From: Deltaproteobacteria bacterium
GTDB taxonomy: Bacteria; Chloroflexota; Dehalococcoidia; Dehalococcoidales; BS750m-G39
Direction: 5' to 3'
Length of the DNA: 38,500 nucleotides
NCBI GenBank assembly: GCA_030603275.1
Contig: JAUVYB010000012.1
Coordinates: 1 to 38,500, forward strand
How positions within the stretch are numbered: position 1 is the stretch's first letter; the number at the start of each line of letters is the position of its first letter. Position numbers and translations under genes: made by a program. Below the pieces are notes generated by a model. The model had not been told where the DNA came from. It worked only from the letters and a program-made list of their open reading frames with translations, and ran no database searches. This document shows positions 32,100 to 38,500 of the stretch, piece after piece.

Positions 32100-33685
32100 C
32101 TGAGCGCCTGGGTATTGTTGTTTCCGGCTCGTTAAACAAGGGGGTGGAGGTCAGGCTGGACAGCTCGGCCTCCATCGAGGACATGGCGGTGGGGCGGTTC
32201 GTAACTATAGAGGGGGAAAAACGGCGCTTCTTCGGCATGATAACCGATGTAAGCCTGGGCGTTACCGACCCAAACCTCACCCTCACCCCGCCCGATGTCT
32301 CCGACCCCTTTATCGCCGAGGTTTTAGCCGGCACCAGCACCTTCGGCACGCTCCATGTCTCCCCCTCGCTGGTTATCGGCGGCGATGCCGCCGCCATACT
32401 GGAAGGCCCCCAGCCGGTAAAGACCATCCCCAGCCACTTTTCAGCGGTCAAGCTGTCCACCCAGGAGGATGTGGAGCTGGTCTTCGGCACCGAGGACGAG
32501 AAGCGCTTCTTCATCGGCAACCCGCTGGATATGGAGGTCAAGCTCTGCCTTAACCTGGAGGAGCTGGTCAAGCGCTCCAACGGTATCTTCGGCAAGAGCG
32601 GCACCGGCAAGACCTTCCTCACCCGGATTCTGCTTATCGGCATGCTGCAGAAGAGCCAGGCGGTCAACCTGGTCTTTGATATGCACAACGAGTACGGCTG
32701 GGCCGGAACCAGGGAAGGCGGGCCGCCGGTCAAGGCGTTAAAACAGCTTTTCGCCTCCCGCGTGGCCGTCTTTACTTTAGACGAGGAGAACTCGCGGCAC
32801 CGCGGGGTGAGCACCGACGGCGTGGTCAGGATAGGCTACGATGAGATAGAGCCGGAGGATATCACCCTGCTGCGCCAGACGCTTAACCTCACCGACCTGG
32901 CCGTCGAGGCCGTCCACCAGCTCTACCGGAAGTTCGGCAGGAACTGGATACAGGATACCCTCGGCCTGAAAGGCGCCGAGGAGTTACCAGAAGGCCTGAA
33001 CATACACGAGGGCACCCTGCTCAATCTGCAGCGGGGACTGGCCACCATCCGGCGCCTGCCCTTTATCGAGCCCCACTCGCCGGTCAACGCGGTAAAGGCT
33101 ATTCTGGAGCACCTTGACCGCGGCATCAACGTGGTACTGGAATTCGGCCGCTACCGTGATATCACTGCCTATATTCTGGTGGCCAACATGCTCAGCCGGC
33201 GCATCTATGACCAGTACCAGTCGAGGGTGGAAAAGGCCGACGCCGCCGCCAAGGAAAGCCTTAAGCCGCGGCCGCTGGTAATAACCATTGAAGAAGCCCA
33301 CAAGTTTCTCAACCCCGAGGTCGCCGGCCAGACCATTTTCGGCAAAATCGCCCGCGAGATGAGAAAGTATAATGTCACCCTGCTGGTGATTGACCAGCGC
33401 CCCAGCGGCATCGACAGCGAGGTCATGTCCCAGATGGGCACCAAGATAACCTGCCTGCTGGATAACGACCGCGATATCGATAGCGTGCTCGCCGGCGTAC
33501 CGGGCCGCAACGAGCTTAAATCGGTCCTGGCCAAGCTCGCCGCCAAGCAGCAGGCACTCATCTTCGGCCATGCCGTGCCCATGCCGGTGGCCTTCCAGCC
33601 CCGCGAGTACGGCTCCGCCGAGTCCTACCGGGGCTTTGCCCCCCAGAAGGACGCCGAAGAAGAAATCGAAAAGCTGTGGGATTAG
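32096..33685 (+). CDS. herA: HerA-like ATPase
   Basis: 529 residues, in the usual HerA range. A HAS barrel covers about residues 3-80. Walker A is GKSGTGKT at 166-173, Walker B ends in EEAHKFL near 402, and VIDQRPSGIDSEVMSQMGTK follows as the sensor/arginine-finger region. HerA is a hexameric DNA translocase that opens ends for the NurA nuclease, which is encoded at 27884. It is not followed by the usual nuclease, but by a patatin gene 12 bp later. Bacterial HerA also occurs in defence systems, and the context here is undecided. Confidence 0.92.
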   Translation: MTERLGIVVSGSLNKGVEVRLDSSASIEDMAVGRFVTIEGEKRRFFGMITDVSLGVTDPNLTLTPPDVSDPFIAEVLAGTSTFGTLHVSPSLVIGGDAAAILEGPQPVKTIPSHFSAVKLSTQEDVELVFGTEDEKRFFIGNPLDMEVKLCLNLEELVKRSNGIFGKSGTGKTFLTRILLIGMLQKSQAVNLVFDMHNEYGWAGTREGGPPVKALKQLFASRVAVFTLDEENSRHRGVSTDGVVRIGYDEIEPEDITLLRQTLNLTDLAVEAVHQLYRKFGRNWIQDTLGLKGAEELPEGLNIHEGTLLNLQRGLATIRRLPFIEPHSPVNAVKAILEHLDRGINVVLEFGRYRDITAYILVANMLSRRIYDQYQSRVEKADAAAKESLKPRPLVITIEEAHKFLNPEVAGQTIFGKIAREMRKYNVTLLVIDQRPSGIDSEVMSQMGTKITCLLDNDRDIDSVLAGVPGRNELKSVLAKLAAKQQALIFGHAVPMPVAFQPREYGSAESYRGFAPQKDAEEEIEKLWD

Positions 33686-33697
33686 AGGTCGTTTAGA

Positions 33698-34486
33698 ATG
33701 AAAAAGCTCGGGCTGGCTCTGGGCGGCGGCGCCGCCCGCGGACTGGCTCACATCGGGGTGCTGGAGGTCCTGGAGAGAGAGGGCATTGCCGTTGATATGA
33801 TTGCCGGCACCAGCATCGGCGCCGCCGTCGGTGCCCTTTATGCCCAGGGCAAGTCGGCCGGCCGGATAAAAGAGCTGGTGCTGGACACGGGGTGGCGGCG
33901 GCTGGTCTCCCTGGTGGACCTGACCCTGCCCAGAAGCGGCTTTATCGAGGGCACCCGGATTAAGAACCTGCTCAAGTCAATTATGGGCGATATAGATTTT
34001 AGCGAATTAAAGATACCGCTGGCCTGTGTGGCTACGGATATCCAGAGCGGCGAGGAGGTGGTCATCAGTGACGGCCCGGTGCTGGAGGGGGTCAGAGCCA
34101 GCATCTCTATACCGGTAATCTTCACCGCGGTCAAGTGGCGGGACAGGTATCTGGTCGACGGCGAGCTGGTCAATCCGGTGCCGGTGAGCACGGTGAGGGA
34201 GATGGGGGCCGACTTCGTTATCGCCGTCAATGTCATACCCCCTATGGGGGTCAGGCTTCAGCCGTCTAAAGAGTCTAAACCCCCCGGTATTTTCCAGTCT
34301 ATGCTGCACTCTCTATACATCGCCATCTATTCGCTGGTCGAGTCTAATCTGGCCGGGGCCGATATGGTCATTGAGCCAAAGCTTCCCCACATCGGCTATG
34401 GGGATTTTCACCGCGGCAGTGAGTCCATCGCCCAGGGCGAAATAGCGGCTAAAGCATTGATAGAACAAATCAAGCAGCAGCTTTGA
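33698..34486 (+). CDS. Patatin-like phospholipase
   Basis: 262 residues. The patatin fold is clear: oxyanion GGGAARG (9-15), nucleophile serine in GTSIG (Ser39) and the catalytic aspartate in LVDGELVNPVPV near 152-163. Bacterial members of the RssA/YlbK type hydrolyse phospholipid acyl chains. No membrane segments or signal are seen. GAGGT precedes the ATG, 12 bp after herA, so it is likely in the same operon. It ends 3 bp before the convergent phosphatase gene. Confidence 0.94.
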   Translation: MKKLGLALGGGAARGLAHIGVLEVLEREGIAVDMIAGTSIGAAVGALYAQGKSAGRIKELVLDTGWRRLVSLVDLTLPRSGFIEGTRIKNLLKSIMGDIDFSELKIPLACVATDIQSGEEVVISDGPVLEGVRASISIPVIFTAVKWRDRYLVDGELVNPVPVSTVREMGADFVIAVNVIPPMGVRLQPSKESKPPGIFQSMLHSLYIAIYSLVESNLAGADMVIEPKLPHIGYGDFHRGSESIAQGEIAAKALIEQIKQQL

Positions 34487-34489
34487 GGC

Positions 34490-35146
34490 TCACTCCGCCT
34501 TGAGTGATTCCAGCCCCTTTATCACATCATGCATGTCGTCAAAGGGCTGGCAGGGCAAATTCCTTTCTTTACAGGAGTCCAGAAGCCCGTCCCGGGCGAA
34601 GATATGCTGTGACAGCGACGCCGGGGCGGCGTCGGAGGGGCCGTTGCCCACATAGGCCACTTTATATCCCTCTTTCAGGAAAAACCGGGTATAGGCCGCC
34701 TTGAAATCGTCGTTTAAAGGTACGCCGTCGGGGCCGATATACTGGACTTTGAGCCCGCCGGGGTGGAATTGGGTGGTGGCGGCATGGGCTTCTATATCCC
34801 CCAGGCCGGCGTCATCCAGGATTGAGGCGATATAAAAGTCCAGCCCGTTGCTGACAATGGCCAGCCTAAAGCCCTTCTCCCTGCAGTAGCCTACCAGCTC
34901 AGGGAACCCGTCACGCAGCCTGGTCTCGCTTCTAATCGCCGCCAGCAGTTCTTCTTTAGCTGTCTTGAGGGTGGCGAAGGCCCTGGCGTTAAACTGGCTG
35001 ACGGTTATCTTTTTATCGCGGTACTGCTCAAGCCACTGGCGCCACTCCCCCCGGGCGAAGGTGTCCAGCAGGTAGAAACCCATGTCCTCTACGGTAAGGG
35101 TGCCGTCAAAATCACACTGGATAATCATTTTCATCGGGCTTATCAT
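34490..35146 (-). CDS. HAD-superfamily phosphatase (MtnX/SerB-like)
   Basis: 218 residues. HAD motif I DFDGT (12-16, with Asp12 as nucleophile), motif II IVSNGLDF, a lysine in the third motif region, and GNGPSDAAPAS as the Mg-binding motif IV. The pattern fits the MtnX-like phosphatases that act on a methionine-salvage intermediate, but related 2,3-diketo-5-methylthiopentyl, phosphoserine and other small phosphatases share it. Its ATG overlaps the PEP carboxykinase stop by 4 bp (ATGA), so both are cotranscribed. Confidence 0.85.
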   Translation of the reverse strand: MISPMKMIIQCDFDGTLTVEDMGFYLLDTFARGEWRQWLEQYRDKKITVSQFNARAFATLKTAKEELLAAIRSETRLRDGFPELVGYCREKGFRLAIVSNGLDFYIASILDDAGLGDIEAHAATTQFHPGGLKVQYIGPDGVPLNDDFKAAYTRFFLKEGYKVAYVGNGPSDAAPASLSQHIFARDGLLDSCKERNLPCQPFDDMHDVIKGLESLKAE

Positions 35147-36642
35147 TCCTCTACTATCTTCAGAATGGCCTTATCTAACGAGGGGAACTGGGAAAGCCAG
35201 TCCACTCTCTGGCTTTTAAGCTCGGCAGACAATCTTTCCATCTGGTCGTCGCTGTAGTAGCTCTCCGGCTGGAAGCGCTCTAATTCCACGCCGGGTATTT
35301 CCGTGGGCACCTCGTACCCCCAGTAATCGTCCTTCTGCCAGCTAATCTTATCTTTAGCAATCATCTCGATTATCTTTACCGAATCTCTAACCTTGATTTT
35401 TTGCCCCCGCTCCATGCCCCCCACGTTGCCGGTGTTGAGGATAAAGCACTGGATGCCGGGGTTATGGCGCAGGATATCTAAAAACATGTTGCCTTCTTCG
35501 GTGTGGGAGCCGACGATAAAGGGGTTGGTGCCCACCACCCTCAGCGGTTTGCCTGCCGCCGACGGGTCGCCGGCCGATGTCTCAACTGACTCACCGAGCA
35601 TAAAGGCGGCCGCCGCCCACTCCTGGGTAAGGCGCACCACCGGGGGCAGGATATCGTGCCTTCGGGTGATAAACAGGATAAAGTCAATCTTGCCCAGATC
35701 TACCTGGTTGTCGGTAAAGGCGATGTCCCTTCTCTTGACCATAGCCCGCCCGTTGGAGGTCAGGTCGTCGTTAAAGAAGTCCACCTTCCCCGTCTCCGGG
35801 TTAACGCAGACATTCTCCAGTATAGCCCTGGGGCTCAGGGCGGCGGCGTAGAGCAGGGGCTGGGAGCCTGGCTCCAGACTATCGGTCTTTATATAGAAGG
35901 AGTCTTCAGTACCGACGGCGGTGCCGTCTTTTCTCAAGATAACCACATCATCCTGGCGGATGACCACCGTTTCCGGGAAGCCCAGCCAGTGGGAGTGGCA
36001 GGATAGAGAGGTCTTGCCCGTGCCGCTTAAGCCGAACAATAGAAAGCCAAAATCCTTTAGCCGGCCGTTTTTCTTTACCCTTAATATCTTACCGGCGGCA
36101 TGCAGCCCCAGGTTGCCCTCGGTCTTGGCCCAGTACATCACCTGGCGCAGCATGGCTTTTTTCTGCTCCCCCTTGTAGTCGCTGCCGAGGACGATGGTCA
36201 TTCCCATCTCCGGGAAGACCAGCACCTTCTTCTCCGGCCACTCCGGCACGGCAATAGTTACGAAGTCGGGCTCTCTCCCCTCCGGCGGGAAAAGGGTGTT
36301 GCCCCACATCAGCGGCAGCCGGGCGTACTGGTCGGTGACATAGAGCCGGCAGCTCTTCTTGAAGCCCGGCGCCATGCACATGGTGCGGTCGAGCATTATC
36401 ATTTCCTTATCTTTTAGGTAGCCAAGGACATTATCGACAAGCTCCAGGTCATCCGGCTCCGGCTCGCCCATTATCACCTCGGTCAGCCTGGCCATCCGGT
36501 GGCGCACGCTGGTGACCACCGATAGATTGCCGAACTCGGTGATGACCCCGCCGTGCTCCAGCGCCCAGGCCCGGAGGCTCTCATCAGAGGGGTTATCCAT
36601 GATTTTCTTGGGTTGGAACGGTCTTCCGAATATTTTTTTCAT
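35143..36642 (-). CDS. pckA: Phosphoenolpyruvate carboxykinase (ATP), divergent
   Basis: 499 residues from the ATG at 36642. The frame goes on to a TTG at 36681, but that adds an atypical stretch. The P-loop GLSGTGKTS is near 204-212. Lysine in YKGEQKK, histidine in GLHAAGK and aspartate in IRQDDVVIL match the metal-binding residues of the family, while the usual DDEHGW motif is changed. It forms PEP from oxaloacetate or the reverse, linking the C4 pool to gluconeogenesis. No ribosome site precedes the ATG. TACAAT at 36652-36657 and TTGCCA at 36676-36681 suggest a promoter with almost no leader. Confidence 0.88.
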   Translation of the reverse strand: MKKIFGRPFQPKKIMDNPSDESLRAWALEHGGVITEFGNLSVVTSVRHRMARLTEVIMGEPEPDDLELVDNVLGYLKDKEMIMLDRTMCMAPGFKKSCRLYVTDQYARLPLMWGNTLFPPEGREPDFVTIAVPEWPEKKVLVFPEMGMTIVLGSDYKGEQKKAMLRQVMYWAKTEGNLGLHAAGKILRVKKNGRLKDFGFLLFGLSGTGKTSLSCHSHWLGFPETVVIRQDDVVILRKDGTAVGTEDSFYIKTDSLEPGSQPLLYAAALSPRAILENVCVNPETGKVDFFNDDLTSNGRAMVKRRDIAFTDNQVDLGKIDFILFITRRHDILPPVVRLTQEWAAAAFMLGESVETSAGDPSAAGKPLRVVGTNPFIVGSHTEEGNMFLDILRHNPGIQCFILNTGNVGGMERGQKIKVRDSVKIIEMIAKDKISWQKDDYWGYEVPTEIPGVELERFQPESYYSDDQMERLSAELKSQRVDWLSQFPSLDKAILKIVEE

Positions 36643-36720
36643 ATCTGTATAATTGTAACAATAATGGGCTCTGGCTGGCAACTGGAGCCTGAAGCGGTCT
36701 GGTAAGGATAAAAAAGAAGG

Positions 36721-36758
36721 TGGTGGGCGGTACCGGGCTCGAACCAGCGACCTATGCG
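36721..36758 (-). other. tRNA 3'-end remnant, including encoded CCA
   Basis: On the minus strand this reads as a tRNA 3' end: CCA at 36721-36723, discriminator, acceptor arm ACCGCCC (36725-36731), a T arm with GCTGG stem and TTCGAGC loop (36732-36748), a variable AGGTC segment (36749-36753) and a stem half CGCAT (36754-36758). Upstream, no D arm, no matching acceptor half (GGGCGGT) and no anticodon stem partner are present. So it is a fragment, not a working tRNA. The parent species cannot be named with confidence. Confidence 0.78.
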
Positions 36759-36833
36759 ATGATATGTAAGGGGTTTGAGTTGAGACCGGGCGCCGGGGAG
36801 AGGAGGAAGGTTAGCCGGCTTTTAGTTTGACTC

Positions 36834-36858
36834 ACAACCTAAACTTAAGTTAAGGTTG
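36834..36858 (-). terminator. Inverted repeat across the ABC-F stop codon
   Basis: ACAACCT (36834-36840) pairs with AGGTTGT (36852-36858) with an A/T-rich centre, and the inner bases extend the match imperfectly. It spans the stop codon at 36845-36847. No strong T run follows, so a terminator role is only possible. Confidence 0.35.
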
Positions 36859-38500
36859 TACCCTTCGCTTTCTCAAACTCTCGTTTTATCCTCTCAAGTT
36901 CTATGGAAAGCCTCTCCCATTCCCCGGTAAGCGAGTTTATGGACTCCTTCAATCTGCGGTGCTTGTCTATAGTCGCGATAACCTGTGCACTATGCCCGTA
37001 ATGCTCTTCACTGGAAAACAAGCCCTCGACTTCTCCAAGCTGTACCTCAAGCCCCGAAAGTTCGGCCTCGATTTCAGCTATTCGCTTTTTAGTGGGGGCA
37101 CTCTCCCGGTAATACTTATTCCTTAGTTCCCCCTCGATAAACTTACGCCGGCGCAGTCTGTTAGTTGCCGTACTTTTTCTTATAGCTAAGGGCGTCGGCG
37201 CTTCGGAAATCTCTGAAACCCCCTGTCCCAAAGACTCCTTCCAATTGAGATAGTCATCATAATTTCCGGTTAATACATGCAGGTTGCCATCCCTTATCTC
37301 AATGATCTTATTTGCAATCTGGCGAATTAGCGTCCGGTCGTGGGTGATGAAACAAAGGCTCCCGCGATAGGCTTCGAGGGCATCTGCCAGTATCTCCCGT
37401 GAGGCAATATCAAGATGGTTGGTAGGTTCGTCCATCAGCAGGAAATTGGCCGATTGAATCAACATCTTGGTTAGCACCAGGCGGCTCTTCTCACCCCCGG
37501 AAAGGACGGATATCTTTTTATAGACATTATCACGGCTGAAGAGAAAGGCGCCGAGAATCCCCCTCAGTTTCTGTTCCGGTTCATCCGGAGCTACGCCCTG
37601 CAGCTCGGCAAGTATATTATTTGTCGGCTCGAGAAGCTCAAGCTGGTACTGAGCATAATAGGCAGTGGTAACATTATGTCCTAATTTACGTTCGCCCTTA
37701 TCGAAAGGAAGCACTCCGGCCAGGATCTTGAGCAGGGTCGTTTTACCGGCGCCATTGGGGCCCACCAGAGCCACCCTATCTCCACGGTTAAGGACCAGAT
37801 TAAGGTCATGATAAACGACATTTGCATCGTAAGACTTGAGGATATGTTTGAGGGTGATAACCCTCTCTCCGCTCCGTACCGGTTCGGGGAAGGAGAATTG
37901 CATTTTCCTGGTCGCCCTGGGGATTACCACCCTTTCCATCTTTGTCAGCTGTTTCATCCGGCTCTGGACCTGAGTTGCCTTGGTATTCTTGGCACGGAAT
38001 CGTTCGATGAAGCGCATCTCCTTCTTTATCTTGAGATTCTGTCTTTTGGCCGTAGCCTCCGTAACCTCAATTTCTTTCTTTCTGGCTATAACGAAACTAT
38101 CGTAATTGCCACGGTGAAAGATGCACTTGCCCTGCTCGATGGCAAGCACCTTGCTTACCACTCGATTCAATAATGCCCGGTCATGCGAAACGACCAGGAC
38201 CGCCCCGCGATAGCTTTCCAGGTAACGCTCAAACCAGATACAGGACTCCAGGTCGAGATGGTTTGTCGGCTCATCAAGCAGTAGCACATCAGGGGAAAGA
38301 AGAAGAAGTTTGGCCAGTGCAGCCCGCATCAGCCACCCACCGCTGAAGTCAGTTAGGGGACGGTGGAAGTCGGACTCCGCAAATCCCAACCCGGAAAGAA
38401 CAGTCTTGGCCTCATGTTCAGCGCTGTAGCCGCCGGCAAATTCGAAGCTATGCTGAAGTTCACCTAACTCATGCAGGAGTTCTTTGGCACCTTCCCCGTC
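36845..38500 (-). CDS. ABC-F family ATPase, 5' end outside the window
   Basis: Open to the end of the window, so the N-terminal 90 or so residues including the first Walker A are missing. About 551 residues are visible. The first half ends with [12 protein letters not shown] and [13 protein letters not shown], then a linker (about 110 residues), then a second domain with [18 protein letters not shown] and [11 protein letters not shown], and a long coiled-coil C-terminus (from about residue 445). ABC-F proteins act on ribosomes, in translation factor or antibiotic-protection roles (EttA, Uup, resistance types), and the type cannot be told. The GC content looks lower than neighbouring genes. 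A tRNA scar lies just past its 3' end. Confidence 0.9.
   Translation of the reverse strand, partial: DGEGAKELLHELGELQHSFEFAGGYSAEHEAKTVLSGLGFAESDFHRPLTDFSGGWLMRAALAKLLLLSPDVLLLDEPTNHLDLESCIWFERYLESYRGAVLVVSHDRALLNRVVSKVLAIEQGKCIFHRGNYDSFVIARKKEIEVTEATAKRQNLKIKKEMRFIERFRAKNTKATQVQSRMKQLTKMERVVIPRATRKMQFSFPEPVRSGERVITLKHILKSYDANVVYHDLNLVLNRGDRVALVGPNGAGKTTLLKILAGVLPFDKGERKLGHNVTTAYYAQYQLELLEPTNNILAELQGVAPDEPEQKLRGILGAFLFSRDNVYKKISVLSGGEKSRLVLTKMLIQSANFLLMDEPTNHLDIASREILADALEAYRGSLCFITHDRTLIRQIANKIIEIRDGNLHVLTGNYDDYLNWKESLGQGVSEISEAPTPLAIRKSTATNRLRRRKFIEGELRNKYYRESAPTKKRIAEIEAELSGLEVQLGEVEGLFSSEEHYGHSAQVIATIDKHRRLKESINSLTGEWERLSIELERIKREFEKAKGTTLT

Noticed and set aside
33698-34486. A CBASS-type effector (CapV-like) reading of the patatin
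   Set aside because: No cGAS-like cyclase or nucleotide-sensing partner is found nearby, and the sequence is closest to ordinary RssA-type patatins.
36721-36800. A complete tRNA gene on the minus strand
   Set aside because: The acceptor 5' half and D arm are missing, so only the 3' third can be supported.

Overview
The window looks like a chromosome segment from an anaerobic member of the Chloroflexota, most likely class Dehalococcoidia. This is inferred from gene content and protein character, not from a marker search. The supporting signs are a coenzyme-B12-dependent ribonucleotide reductase with its NrdR regulator, a minimal SufC plus SufB/D-like pair, HerA and NurA homologues, and a division cluster (mraZ, rsmH, small ORF, ftsA, ftsZ) with no peptidoglycan genes, as expected of a lineage without a murein wall. 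Most of the sequence is ordinary, densely packed housekeeping DNA. Accessory traits are a toxin-antitoxin pair, a small AT-richer island, structured intergenic repeats and a tRNA remnant. Layout: 1-400 is a repeat-rich leader ending in a promoter for a GatB/YqeY protein (402-857), convergent with a RelE/ParE-type toxin and ribbon-helix-helix antitoxin (854-1340). The TA promoter and three 9-bp operator repeats lie on the tail of a radical SAM gene (1379-2980), which follows an adenine-deaminase-like gene (2985-4739). 4841-6001 is an AT-richer patch of three unrecognised genes. 6087-9569 holds nrdR, nrdJ and a DUF3467-type gene behind two NrdR boxes, one in the spacer of the predicted promoter. 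10034-14138 is the minus-strand division operon, opened by four 10-bp MraZ-type repeats and closed by a clear terminator after ftsZ. 14314-18845 (plus strand) carries moaB/mog, trmD, rplS, priA and def. Two divergent small regulators (18868-19708) follow, with consensus promoters and related TTTGCC half-sites. Then come cca, secD, secF and a cation-diffusion-facilitator gene (19870-24744), and a convergent histone-deacetylase-like hydrolase (24751-25722). After a repeat-rich gap, sufC, sufB/D-like and nurA (26190-29089) form an operon. 29222-30651 has a zinc-ribbon membrane protein, a 20-residue lysine-rich peptide and a transglutaminase-like lipoprotein. 30806-34486 has a LOG-family protein, a HAS-barrel-like protein, herA and a patatin-like phospholipase. 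A HAD phosphatase and PEP carboxykinase (34490-36642, minus) and an ABC-F ATPase cut by the window end complete it. Intergenic gaps repeatedly carry two structured repeats. One has a short hairpin next to four G-runs on the same strand, a G-quadruplex-type motif. The other has two GC-rich hairpins 13 bp apart. They recur in the same order, and in one place a zinc-ribbon gene lies between the two parts. Next to the ABC-F gene lies the 3' part of a tRNA without its 5' half, which suggests an integration scar. The observations most worth follow-up are the hairpin plus G4 repeat family, the tRNA scar, the HerA/HAS/LOG/patatin/NurA neighbourhood, and several promoters whose -10 box sits so close to the start codon that the mRNA is probably leaderless.
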